The position numbers and the translations under genes are program-made. This document shows, in pieces, positions 35,491-45,026 of a stretch of 64,000 nt of DNA (positions are counted from its first letter, which is position 1; every line of letters begins with the position of its first letter). Origin of the DNA: Aquamicrobium sp. LC103 (GTDB taxonomy: Bacteria > Pseudomonadota > Alphaproteobacteria > Rhizobiales > Rhizobiaceae); the NCBI RefSeq assembly GCF_001014615.2, contig NZ_LBCQ02000012.1, positions 124,001 to 188,000 on the forward strand. Reading direction: 5' to 3'. The notes beneath the pieces were generated by a model that was not told where the DNA came from, did not search any database, and saw only the letters and a program-made list of their open reading frames with translations.

Positions 35491-35525
35491 TTGACAGGCA
35501 GTTGCGCAATCTACATTGTATACAG
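35491..35525 (+). promoter_or_regulatory. Promoter of the C1/demethylase operon overlapped by GntR operator site 2
   Basis: TTGACA (35491-35496) is a perfect -35 hexamer. The -10 region, 15-20 bases on (TACATT or TGTATA), overlaps ATTGTATACAG (35515-35525), the second copy of the GntR-type site in opposite orientation. Binding there would block polymerase. The MTHFR ATG lies 44 bases downstream, after AGGAGG. Confidence 0.6.
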
Positions 35526-35568
35526 GTGGGACACCGATTGGGTGGCTGAATCCACAGGAGGAGACAAG

Positions 35569-36438
35569 ATGGCGCCAGGCGAAGCGCAACTGAAAGAGGA
35601 GTGGAGCGCGCTGCCGGCGCTCCTGGAGAACTATTCGGTCGAGTTGACCGCGCGCGATCGCAGGTCGGTTGCCGACGTCGCCGCGCATCTGCAGCGGGGC
35701 GTCGAAGTCTTCGTCGCAAATCTTCCCAACGAAAGCGCCGACGTGCTCGTCGAGGCCGTCACGGCATTGCGGGAGGCCGGCCTCGTGCCGGTGCCGCATA
35801 TCGTTGCTCGCAACACGCGGCACGCCCACGAACTCGACGAGACGCTGGGCAGGCTTGTGAAGGAAGCGGGCGTCGACCGCGTCCTCGTTCTGGGCGGCGA
35901 TCGTGACGATCCGGTCGGCGAGTTCACCTCGGCGCTGCAACTGCTCGAAACCGGCCTCATCCAGAAACACGGCATTCGCAAGATATTTCTCGCCTGCTAT
36001 CCCGAGGGTCACCCCCGCATCAGCGACACCGTTCTGCAGGAGGCGCTCAAGGCGAAGCTGGCCGCGGCGCGGGAAGCTTCGCTGGAGGTGACGCTCGTCA
36101 GCCAGTTCGTCTTCGATCCGAAGCTGGTGGTCGAACTCGCGAAATGGCTGCGCGCCAATGGCATCGAGGCTCCGCTGCGGGTCGGCGTCGCCGGGCCGGC
36201 CGACCGTGGCAAGCTCATCAAATATGCGATCCGCTGCGGCGTGGGCGCTTCCCTGCGCATTCTCAAGGAACGCGGCGAACTGGCGAAGAACGTCCTTGCC
36301 GGTGAGACGCCGGACGAACTGCTGGGCGAGATCGCGGAGGCGCAGGCCTACGACCCGTCGCTCGGCATAGACGGCGCGCATTTCTTCACGTTCGGCGATC
36401 CGGTGAAGTCGGCCCGCTGGGTTGAGGGTCAGCGCTAG
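35569..36438 (+). CDS. Methylenetetrahydrofolate reductase family protein
   Basis: This 289-residue protein has the MetF/MTHFR barrel fold: VEVFVANLPNESADVLVEAV, RVLVLGGDRDDPVGEFTSAL and IRKIFLACYPEGHPRISD fit the FAD and folate sites. It starts at 35569 after AGGAGGAG. Rather than feeding methionine synthesis, it probably oxidises the 5-methyltetrahydrofolate made by the LigM-like demethylase in the next gene, as MetF does in Sphingobium vanillate metabolism. Direction of the reaction is inferred from context. Confidence 0.85.
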   Translation: MAPGEAQLKEEWSALPALLENYSVELTARDRRSVADVAAHLQRGVEVFVANLPNESADVLVEAVTALREAGLVPVPHIVARNTRHAHELDETLGRLVKEAGVDRVLVLGGDRDDPVGEFTSALQLLETGLIQKHGIRKIFLACYPEGHPRISDTVLQEALKAKLAAAREASLEVTLVSQFVFDPKLVVELAKWLRANGIEAPLRVGVAGPADRGKLIKYAIRCGVGASLRILKERGELAKNVLAGETPDELLGEIAEAQAYDPSLGIDGAHFFTFGDPVKSARWVEGQR

Positions 36439-36466
36439 AACGCTAATTCGATCCTAAACATCGCGT

Positions 36467-36488
36467 CCCGTGCCAACCATGGCGCGGG
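36467..36488 (+). other. Stem-loop between the MTHFR and demethylase genes
   Basis: CCCGTGCCA and TGGCGCGGG pair (one G-U) around the loop ACCA, followed by CGAAAAACG. It sits in the 89-base gap. It could stabilise the downstream mRNA or attenuate it; no U-run follows. Confidence 0.4.
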
Positions 36489-36512
36489 CGAAAAACGACT
36501 ATCCATTCCTAG

Positions 36513-37931
<1,419 letters not shown>

Positions 37932-37942
37932 CGCCCTGCCGT

Positions 37943-37968
37943 CGGCTGCCGGAAATCTCCGGCAGCCG
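37943..37968 (+). terminator. Strong hairpin after the demethylase gene, possible terminator
   Basis: A perfect 11-base-pair stem (CGGCTGCCGGA with TCCGGCAGCCG) and loop AATC start 11 bases after the stop. No long U-run follows, so it may terminate weakly or cap the mRNA. A second 8-base-pair hairpin lies at 38032-38053, just before purU. Confidence 0.5.
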
Positions 37969-38089
37969 TCCGGTTCGACGAACGTCACAGTCGCATTTGC
38001 AAGCGGAGCGTCGCCGCCGGAGGCGGCCGGCCCGGTGACCAGGCCGTCACCGGCTGAATGCGAACGCCCGGAGTCTTCCAGAGGACGGA

Positions 38090-38947
38090 ATGACCAATCG
38101 ATCCCTCGTGCTGACCGCACATTGCATGAACCGTCCCGGTATCGTGTCGGCGGTTTCGACCGCCGTCTTCGAATTTGGCGGCAACATCCTGGATTCGCAG
38201 CAGTTCGACGACATCATCACCAATCGTTTCTTCATGCGGCTGGTGTTCGAGCACGCCGAGGCCGACGAGGCGGAGGCGCGTGCGGCGCTCGCGCCGGTCA
38301 TGGAGCGTTTTTCCATGACCTGGGCCGTGCGCGACACGGCGAGCCGCCGCAAGGTGCTCCTGCTTGCCTCGCGTTTCGACCATTGCCTCGGCGACCTGCT
38401 CTACCGCTGGCGCAGCGGCGAATTGGCGATGGACGTCGTCGGCATCGTCTCCAACTATCCGCGCGACATCTACAACAATCTGACCCTCGGCGAGGTGCCT
38501 TTCCATTATCTGCCGATCACCAGGGAGACGAAGGCCGAGCAGGAAGCCAGCATTCGCGGCGTCATGGCCGAGACCGGCGCCGACCTCGTGGTGCTGGCTC
38601 GCTACATGCAGATACTCTCGGACGAGATGGCATCGCATCTGGCCGGAAGATGCATCAATATCCACCACTCCTTCCTGCCCGGCTTCAAGGGCGCGAAGCC
38701 CTATCACCAGGCGCATGAGCGCGGCGTGAAGCTGATCGGCGCGACCGCGCATTACGTGACCGGCGATCTCGACGAGGGGCCGATCATCGAGCAGGACATC
38801 GAGCGCATCAGCCATCGCGACACGCCGGCCGATCTCGTCCGGAAAGGGCGCGATATCGAGCGTCGCGTGCTGGCGCGCGCCGTACGCTACCATCTGGACG
38901 ATCGCGTCTTGCTCAATGGCAACAAGACCATCGTCTTTCCGGAATAG
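38090..38947 (+). CDS. purU: Formyltetrahydrofolate deformylase
   Basis: This is a 285-residue PurU. An N-terminal ACT domain ([20 protein letters not shown]) is followed by a formyl-transferase catalytic domain: [20 protein letters not shown] contains the catalytic His region, and [20 protein letters not shown] the Asp. It hydrolyses 10-formyl-THF to formate and THF. Beside the LigM- and MTHFR-like genes it would release the methyl-derived C1 unit and regenerate free THF for more demethylation. It lies 158 bases after the demethylase. Confidence 0.93.
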   Translation: MTNRSLVLTAHCMNRPGIVSAVSTAVFEFGGNILDSQQFDDIITNRFFMRLVFEHAEADEAEARAALAPVMERFSMTWAVRDTASRRKVLLLASRFDHCLGDLLYRWRSGELAMDVVGIVSNYPRDIYNNLTLGEVPFHYLPITRETKAEQEASIRGVMAETGADLVVLARYMQILSDEMASHLAGRCINIHHSFLPGFKGAKPYHQAHERGVKLIGATAHYVTGDLDEGPIIEQDIERISHRDTPADLVRKGRDIERRVLARAVRYHLDDRVLLNGNKTIVFPE

Positions 38948-38990
38948 GGTTCGCTATCATAGGGGACCCCGGCCTTGGCGGCCGTTAGTC

Positions 38991-39500
38991 CTACTCCTCG
39001 GTGATGCGCGAAAGAAGCTCAAGCAGCTGGTCGCGCACCTCCTCGCCTCCGAGCTTTCTGATAAGCCCGTTCTCATGCGTCTCGAACAGTTTCATCGCTT
39101 CGCCGAGAAGCGCCTCGCCCTTGGGCGTCAGGTGCAGTGCGTGGGAACGCCGGTCGGTCCCCGACTTGCGGCGGGTCGCAAGTCCACGCTTCTCCAGGGC
39201 GTCCATCAGCGAGACGAAATTGGTGCGCTTGATGCCGAGCATGCCGGCGACCTCGGCATGCTTCAGGCCGGGTGTCTCGTGCAGAATGCGCAGCACCGAG
39301 AATTCGGCTGGGCGAAGGTCGACCTCCTTGAAGTGATGGATGAAGTCCTGGAAGATCGCGACCTGCGCGCGGCGCACCTTGTATCCGATCACCCCGTCCA
39401 GCGGATTGCTTCTCGCGCCAAGCGCATCGGGTGTCTCGGTGGTATGTTCTTGCCGGGGAGCCGCAGCCTTTGACTTCCTTGCCGCCGTCGTCTTGGCCAT
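38991..39500 (-). CDS. MarR family transcriptional regulator
   Basis: This 169-residue regulator has a basic, Ala-rich N-terminal tail of about 35 residues. The winged-helix domain follows: LRPAEFSVLRILHETPGLKH, VAGMLGIKRTNFVSLMDALE and a wing TRRKSGTDRRSHALHLTPKG. The start at 39500 follows GGGAGG. MarR proteins such as FerC and CouR repress hydroxycinnamate genes and respond to the acyl-CoA product, so control of the CoA-ligase genes is likely. A near-palindrome lies 30 bases upstream. Confidence 0.9.
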   Translation of the reverse strand: MAKTTAARKSKAAAPRQEHTTETPDALGARSNPLDGVIGYKVRRAQVAIFQDFIHHFKEVDLRPAEFSVLRILHETPGLKHAEVAGMLGIKRTNFVSLMDALEKRGLATRRKSGTDRRSHALHLTPKGEALLGEAMKLFETHENGLIRKLGGEEVRDQLLELLSRITEE

Positions 39501-39529
39501 GTCGCCGAGCCTCCCGTTGTTCTTGTTTT

Positions 39530-39549
39530 CCAATAGTATAGACAATTGG
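39530..39549. promoter_or_regulatory. Near-palindromic candidate MarR operator
   Basis: The 20-base site fits CCAATNGTNTANACNATTGG on the minus strand: 16 of 20 positions are symmetric. It is 30 bases upstream of the MarR start, where a promoter is expected. Autorepression is inferred from position and symmetry. Confidence 0.5.
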
Positions 39550-39687
39550 TCCGCCGCTCGCCATCGTGCAGCCATACGTAGAAAGTCGTACGGTAAATCG
39601 CCTTCCAAATGGACTGCGGATTTCGCCGTAACCATTTGTCGCCGCGGCCTTTTCCCGCCTTGACGCTGTTTTCGATCCGAAACGTGG

Positions 39688-40107
39688 TCAGCCCTTCAAA
39701 GCGTTAACAACCTCGTCCGGGATCGTAACGGCCTTCAGCCGACTCGAATCGGCCGGATCGCGACCTGTCCACACGCGCGTCTCGCGCGCTTCGATCGCGA
39801 GCGTGCCTTCCTTGAAGACCTTGTGGCTGATGTCGAAGCTGGAACGTCGGATATCGGTGGCGGAGGTCTCGATGGTGATGACGTCGCCATAGCGCGAGGG
39901 GACGATGAACTTCGCTCCGGTATCCACCATCGGTATGCCCGCGATACCGTATTTCTTCGTCCAGGCGATCTTCTTCAGCCCGGTCGCGCGCTCGAAGAGA
40001 TAGGCGGTCGAGGCATCGAACATGGCGAAGTAGCGCGGATAGAAGACGATGCCGGCGGCATCGCAGTCGCCCCATTCGATCTCGACCTGACGGCTGTTGA
40101 CCAGCAT
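39688..40107 (-). CDS. 4-Hydroxybenzoyl-CoA thioesterase-like protein
   Basis: This 139-residue hotdog-fold thioesterase has WGDCDAAGIVFYPRYFAMFD with the catalytic Asp, the signature of the Pseudomonas 4-hydroxybenzoyl-CoA thioesterase class. GIAGIPMVDTGAKFIVPSRY also aligns with that enzyme. The start at 40107 gives family length. It lies 11 bases after the thiolase gene. In this operon it could hydrolyse vanilloyl-CoA or 4-hydroxybenzoyl-CoA formed by side-chain thiolysis. The substrate is inferred. Confidence 0.85.
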   Translation of the reverse strand: MLVNSRQVEIEWGDCDAAGIVFYPRYFAMFDASTAYLFERATGLKKIAWTKKYGIAGIPMVDTGAKFIVPSRYGDVITIETSATDIRRSSFDISHKVFKEGTLAIEARETRVWTGRDPADSSRLKAVTIPDEVVNALKG

Positions 40108-40118
40108 CAGCGTTCTCC

Positions 40119-41360
40119 TCAAGCCGCCGCGGGATTTTCGACCAGCAGCGCGATGCCCTGGCCGCCGCCGATGCACGCGGAAGCAATGCCGTAGCGCAGC
40201 TTCGAGCGGACGAGCTCGCGCGACACCGTCAGTGCCAGGCGCACGCCCGTCGCGCCGAGCGGATGGCCGATCGCGATTGCGCCGCCATTGACGTTCACCT
40301 TTTCCTCATCGAGGCCGAGCTCGCGGATGCAGGCCATGACCTGGGCGCCGAACGCCTCATTGATCTCGAAGCGATCGATGTCGGCGAGTGCCAGCCCGGT
40401 CTCTTCTAGAACCGCGAGGATGGCCGGCACCGGCCCGATGCCCATGATGTGCGGCGGAACGCCCACGGATGCGCCGGCAACGATGCGCGCGAGCGGTCGC
40501 GAACCGGCCTTGGCGCTGTTGGCGACGACGACGGCCGCCGCGCCGTCGACGACGGCCGACGAATTGCCGCCGGTCTGAACGCCGCCGAAGGCCGGCCGGA
40601 TCTTCGCCAGTGTCTCATAAGGGGAGGGTCGCACATGGCTGTCCTCGCCGACGCTTTCCATGCGCCTTGGAAGGCGGATACCGCGCGGTTCGAAACCCGG
40701 CTGCTCGAAGCTCTCGCTCACCACCGGCACGATCTCGCCCTCGAAATAACCTTCGGACCTGGCGTTCACCGCCCTGGCAAAGGAGCGCTCGGCGTAGCGA
40801 TCGACCTCTTCGCGATGGATGCCGTATTGCCTGGCAAGGTTTTCGGCCGTATCGCCCATCGTGCAGGAAACGGCCGGATCCAGAAGCGCTTCCCAGAGGA
40901 AGTCCTTGAACTCGACCTGGCCCATCCTGAAACCGGAGCGGTGGGTGTAGGCGGCCACCGGATTGCGGCTCATCGATTCCGTGCCCGCGCAAAGCACCGC
41001 GCCGGCGCGCTTCTGCGAAATCAGATCGGCCGCCTGGATGATGACTTCGATGCCGGTGCCGCAGATGCGCTGGACGAGATGCGCCGGGCGCTCGGCCGGC
41101 ACTCCGGCATAGAGGCCGATATGGCGCGGCGTCATGTAGGCGTCGAATGAAGCCTGCGCCATCGAGCCGACGATCGTCGTGTCGATGTCCTCGGCCGCCA
41201 CACCGGCTTTGGCGACAGCGGCCCGGGCCGCCTTGATGCCGAGATCGATCGGCGAAATGGAAGACAGCGCGCCGGTATAGTCGACGAAAGGCGTCCGCGC
41301 GCCTTCGACGAGCCAGGCGTCCGAGAAACGATAGCGCAGAGCGCCTTTTGTCGAAGTCAT
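40119..41360 (-). CDS. Thiolase (acetyl-CoA acetyltransferase family)
   Basis: This is a 413-residue thiolase. The acylated Cys is in QRICGTGIEVI, the NEAFGAQVMA motif holds a conserved His-pocket segment, GGAIAIGHPLGATG the catalytic His, and ASACIGGGQG the second Cys. The start overlaps the CoA-ligase stop (ATGA). Given a feruloyl-CoA synthase-like partner, a crotonase and an aryl-CoA thioesterase, it may cleave a 3-ketoacyl-CoA from phenylpropanoid beta-oxidation to an aroyl-CoA and acetyl-CoA. No hydroxyacyl-CoA dehydrogenase gene is in the cluster. Confidence 0.92.
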   Translation of the reverse strand: MTSTKGALRYRFSDAWLVEGARTPFVDYTGALSSISPIDLGIKAARAAVAKAGVAAEDIDTTIVGSMAQASFDAYMTPRHIGLYAGVPAERPAHLVQRICGTGIEVIIQAADLISQKRAGAVLCAGTESMSRNPVAAYTHRSGFRMGQVEFKDFLWEALLDPAVSCTMGDTAENLARQYGIHREEVDRYAERSFARAVNARSEGYFEGEIVPVVSESFEQPGFEPRGIRLPRRMESVGEDSHVRPSPYETLAKIRPAFGGVQTGGNSSAVVDGAAAVVVANSAKAGSRPLARIVAGASVGVPPHIMGIGPVPAILAVLEETGLALADIDRFEINEAFGAQVMACIRELGLDEEKVNVNGGAIAIGHPLGATGVRLALTVSRELVRSKLRYGIASACIGGGQGIALLVENPAAA

Positions 41361-43222
41361 TTCCTGGTCCTTTCAGCGACGATCACATGCGGCGGAACCG
41401 GCTCGGCATAGAGGTCTTCCACCAGCTCGTGGCGTCTCGCCATGACGGCCCGCTGATTGATCGAGCCCTTGTCGGTCATCTCGCTGGCGTCGATGGACGG
41501 CGGCGTATCGAGCACGATGACCCGCGCCACGAAGTTCGAGCTTCCCGTCGAACGGCGGGCAAGATCGTTCAAGCGTTCCTGGAGGAGCGCACGCAGGGCA
41601 GGGTCGTGCGCCAGCGCTTTCTCGTTGGCGTTCCTCGCGACGCCGGGTATCGAGCGCGCTGCTTCGACATCGAGGAAAAGGAGGGCGCCGACGTGATTGC
41701 GGTTGAGCCCGGTCAGAACGGCGTCACGGACATAAGGAGCGAATGCCGCGACGATCGCGCCGCGAACCTGGCCCAGATTGACCCACGTGCCGGTCGAAAG
41801 CTTGAAGTCCTCCGATACGCGGCCGTCAAAGAGCAGGCCCTTGCCGGCGTCGTCGGGATCGACGAATTTCAGTGCGTCGCCGATGCGGTAGAAGCCTTCC
41901 TCGTCGAAGGATTCGGCGGTCTTGTCCGGTTGGCGCCAGTAGCCCGGCGTGATGCTGGGGCCACGCAGCCGCAGTTCGAGCTTTTCGCCGTTCGGCACCA
42001 GCTTCAGCTCCAGCCCATGCGCCGGCAGCCCGATTTCCCCCGGCCGGTTGACCGGCCAGGTCGTCGTCGCGGCGAAGGGCGCGGTTTCGGTGGATCCGTA
42101 GCCGGTGATGATCATCACCTTCTGCCCGGTCGCCGCGATGGCGTGGCTTTCGAGCGCGTCCCACACATGCTTCGAAAGGCCGGCGCCCGCATATTGCAGG
42201 AGCTGGAGGCGGGAATAGAAATTCTGCCGCAGCGCCTCGTTGGCCGACATGTGGTGGCAGAGAAGCTCGAAGCCCTTCGGAACGTTGAAATAGACGGTCG
42301 GTGCGATCTCGGTCAGGTTGCGCACCGTCCTCTCGATGCCTCCGGGCGTTGGCGACCCGTCGTCGATATACATCGTGCCGCCATTGTGGATGGTGATGCC
42401 GAAATTGTGGTTGCCGCCGGCGGTGTGGTTCCATGGCAGCCAGTCGACCAGCACCGGCGGCTCGTCCTGCAGGAAGGCGAGGGCGGAGGCGATCATCACC
42501 TGGTTGCAGCAGACCATGCGCTGGGTGTTGATCACCGCCTTGGGCATCCCTGTCGAGCCGGAGGTGAAGAGGAATTTTGCGATCGTGTCCGCCGTGACCG
42601 CCGAGTGGGCGTCATCGACGGCCGAGGTCGGCATGGTCGCGATCATCTCGTCGAAGAGCGCCGTCGTCAGACCATCGACAGGCGAGCGGGCCACCACCAC
42701 GCCGACATCGTCGGGCACCACGGCCTTCAAAGCGTCGGCGAAGGCGCCGCCGTCGGCGGCGAAGACCAATCCCGGTGTCAGCAGTTCGAAGATGTATTTC
42801 AGCTTGGAATGGTCCTTGGAGACCAGCGAATAGGCCGGAGAGACGGGCGCGTAGGGTATGCCCGCCCGCATCGCTCCCAGCGCGGCGAGCGCATGCTTGA
42901 GCCCGTTGCCCGAGAGTATGACCAGCGGGCGCTCGGCCGACAGACCCCGGTCGAGAAGGTATTGGGCGATAGCGCGCGAGCGTTCCCGCGCCTCGGCATA
43001 GCTCAAGCGCCGCCATTCGCCGTCAGGCCCGCGATCGGCGAACAGGGTGCGGTCGGGTGCCTTGTCGGCCCAGTCGTCGAGGCTGTCGACGAGCGAACGG
43101 GCGTAGCCGGGAAGGGCGGCGCGCGATCTTATGTAGATCGCCCCATCGGCGCTCCGGCTCGTTTCGACATCCATGCTGCCCATCCGGACCGGGCGGAGTC
43201 CGCCCTGCATGGCAATTGTCAT
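41357..43222 (-). CDS. fcs: Feruloyl-CoA synthase-like acyl-CoA ligase
   Basis: This 621-residue adenylate-forming ligase has the P-loop FLFTSGSTGMPKAVINTQRM, followed by GYGSTETAP (A5) and GYWRQPDKTAESFDEEGFYR (A7). WLPWNHTAGGNHNFG and the length above 600 match enzymes annotated as feruloyl-CoA synthase, with a distinct C-terminal domain (VSEDFKLSTGTWVNLGQVRG) in place of a standard A10 ending. The start at 43222 follows GGGAGGTAGAG. It would activate ferulate or a related acid with CoA and ATP. It leads the thiolase-thioesterase operon. Confidence 0.85.
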   Translation of the reverse strand: MTIAMQGGLRPVRMGSMDVETSRSADGAIYIRSRAALPGYARSLVDSLDDWADKAPDRTLFADRGPDGEWRRLSYAEARERSRAIAQYLLDRGLSAERPLVILSGNGLKHALAALGAMRAGIPYAPVSPAYSLVSKDHSKLKYIFELLTPGLVFAADGGAFADALKAVVPDDVGVVVARSPVDGLTTALFDEMIATMPTSAVDDAHSAVTADTIAKFLFTSGSTGMPKAVINTQRMVCCNQVMIASALAFLQDEPPVLVDWLPWNHTAGGNHNFGITIHNGGTMYIDDGSPTPGGIERTVRNLTEIAPTVYFNVPKGFELLCHHMSANEALRQNFYSRLQLLQYAGAGLSKHVWDALESHAIAATGQKVMIITGYGSTETAPFAATTTWPVNRPGEIGLPAHGLELKLVPNGEKLELRLRGPSITPGYWRQPDKTAESFDEEGFYRIGDALKFVDPDDAGKGLLFDGRVSEDFKLSTGTWVNLGQVRGAIVAAFAPYVRDAVLTGLNRNHVGALLFLDVEAARSIPGVARNANEKALAHDPALRALLQERLNDLARRSTGSSNFVARVIVLDTPPSIDASEMTDKGSINQRAVMARRHELVEDLYAEPVPPHVIVAERTRK

Positions 43223-43374
43223 CTCTACCTCCCGTTTCCGAATTTGCGAGCCTCGAACGGGTGGTTTCCTCCTCCGCCCCAGGCCAATCCGTTTCAAGCC
43301 GCCTTCGGCGGCGAATGCCAGTAATCACGTTCTGCGCAGGTTCTCCGTGCCGCTTTCCAAGGTCGGACCGAACC

Positions 43375-44163
43375 TCAGCGGAATTGCGGCTTGCGCTTCT
43401 GAAGGAAGGCTTGGAGACCCTCGCGCGCGTCCGGTCCTGTCTGCGACAGAGCCGCGCTCAGGCTTTCGGCGAAGAACCCGCCCTGTCTCGGCATGTCGCT
43501 GATGTTGGAGAGCGACTGGATGATGAGATAGTTGACGAGCGACGAATTGTCGGCGACCTGGCGGGCAAGTTCGCGCGCCTTGTCGAGCCCGGTTCCTTCT
43601 TGAACCAGATAGTGCGAAAGGCCCAGCGACTGCCCTTCCTCGCCGGAATAGCGCCGGCCGGTCAGCATCATCTCGGTCATCCGGTCGGCGCCGAGAATGC
43701 GCCCGATCCTCACCGTCGCGCCGCCGCCGACGAAAATGCCGCGTTTTCCCTCGGGAAGCTGGTAGATTGCCGAATGCTCGGCAATCCGGATATGGCAGGC
43801 GGAGGCAAGTTCGAGGCCGCCGCCCATGACCGCGCCCTTCATCACCGCGATCACCGGCAGTCCGCCCAGCTGGATCATGTCCATGACCGCATGCCAGCTG
43901 CGCGAATGCTTCAGCACTTCCTCGGCCTCGCGCTCGACCTGCTCGCTGAGGTCGAGTCCGGCGGAGAAGTGCGCGCCTTCACCGCGGATGATCACGCAAC
44001 GCACCTGCTTGGGAGGCGCGGAGAAGAAATCGCGGAAGGCCGCAAGAACGCTGTCATTGATCGCGTTGCGCTTCGCCGGGCGGCAGATCGACAGGACCGC
44101 GACCGCGCCGTCGATCTCGACAGTCACGCCGGTGTCGGGAATTCTCGCAACATGTTCCATCAA
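43375..44163 (-). CDS. Crotonase/enoyl-CoA hydratase family protein
   Basis: This 262-residue crotonase has both catalytic Glu positions of enoyl-CoA hydratase: one in GGGLELASACHIR and one in YQLPEGKRGIFVGG. The oxyanion hole (HFSAGLDLSEQV, MGGGLEL) is intact. It differs from classical feruloyl-CoA hydratase/lyase in the GGGFSPL region, so simple hydration for beta-oxidation is likelier than direct lyase cleavage to vanillin. The start may be the second Met (44160). It is in line with the CoA ligase gene 152 bases downstream. Confidence 0.88.
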   Translation of the reverse strand: MMEHVARIPDTGVTVEIDGAVAVLSICRPAKRNAINDSVLAAFRDFFSAPPKQVRCVIIRGEGAHFSAGLDLSEQVEREAEEVLKHSRSWHAVMDMIQLGGLPVIAVMKGAVMGGGLELASACHIRIAEHSAIYQLPEGKRGIFVGGGATVRIGRILGADRMTEMMLTGRRYSGEEGQSLGLSHYLVQEGTGLDKARELARQVADNSSLVNYLIIQSLSNISDMPRQGGFFAESLSAALSQTGPDAREGLQAFLQKRKPQFR

Positions 44164-44279
44164 ATCTCATGCTCTCCATGCCTGCGAGGACTCATATCGC
44201 CGCGGGTCGGCGCAATCAAGAAATAATTCTATTACATAACAATATGAGTCCGGACCGTTCGTGAAACGAGAAAATTCGC

Positions 44280-45026
44280 TTGCGCCCGAAAGGCCGAACG
44301 AACAAGTTGATGCTTGCGATGAGGCTAGGAGACGACCGATTGCGGGATATCGACGCGGACACCTCCGCAGAGGTGGACTCGCGGGTCGCGCGGTTGTCGC
44401 CGCAGCTTTTCAGCCTGCTGTTCCAGGGCTGCGGCACCGAGCGCTACGCCGAAGGTCAGCATCTCTTCATGCAGGAGGATCTGCCCGACCGTCTCTACGG
44501 CGTCGTCAGCGGCACGGTCGAAATCTCCATCTATTCGCCGGGCGGCCGCAAGCTTGTCGCGAATATCGAGCTCGTGCAGAGCCTCGTCGGCGAGATCGGC
44601 GCGCTCGACGGTCAGCCGCGCACGGCGACCGCCACCTGCCTTTCCGATTGCGAGGTCGTCTCGATCAGTCGCGGCCAGCTCTTCGACAGGATCGAGAAGA
44701 ACCCGCCATTGGCCCGTGCCATGATCGAGCTGCTTTGCGCGAGGCTGCGCTGGGTGAGCGCCGAACTGGGCGACCATGCCCTGCTGAAGATCGAGGCACG
44801 GCTGGCGAAACGGCTCATCCTCCTTTCCGGTCTCTTGGCCGACAAGGAGGGATGGATTCCGATCTCGCAATCGGATCTGGCGGAATTTCTCGGTGCGACG
44901 CGCGAATCCGTCAACAAGACCTTGAACCACTGGCGAAGCCGCTCGCTCATCGCCATCAAGCGCGGCGGCATTCGGGTAAGTGATCGTCAGGCCTTGCAGG
45001 ACATTGCCGATTTCGAGGACGACTGA
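44280..45026 (+). CDS. Crp/Fnr family transcriptional regulator
   Basis: This regulator of up to 248 residues has a cyclic nucleotide-binding fold: YAEGQHLFMQEDLPDRLYGV, then VSGTVEISIYSPGGRKLVAN and SLVGEIGALDGQPRTATA. A C-terminal winged helix contains ISQSDLAEFLGATRESVNKT. No N-terminal Cys cluster for an FeS centre is present, so it is CRP- rather than FNR-like. It is divergent from the crotonase gene (116 bases). Its 3' end overlaps the convergent P450-DyP gene by 71 bases. The N-terminal 11 residues are doubtful. Confidence 0.88.
   Translation: MRPKGRTNKLMLAMRLGDDRLRDIDADTSAEVDSRVARLSPQLFSLLFQGCGTERYAEGQHLFMQEDLPDRLYGVVSGTVEISIYSPGGRKLVANIELVQSLVGEIGALDGQPRTATATCLSDCEVVSISRGQLFDRIEKNPPLARAMIELLCARLRWVSAELGDHALLKIEARLAKRLILLSGLLADKEGWIPISQSDLAEFLGATRESVNKTLNHWRSRSLIAIKRGGIRVSDRQALQDIADFEDD

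Noticed and set aside
38032-38053. Hairpin before purU considered as a riboswitch
   Set aside because: It is a simple 8-base-pair stem with a 6-base loop. No conserved aptamer elements of the glycine or THF classes were seen.
41348-43324. 658-codon plus-strand frame opposite the CoA ligase
   Set aside because: The minus-strand frame has complete adenylate-forming motifs; the plus-strand product is low-complexity and Arg/His-rich.
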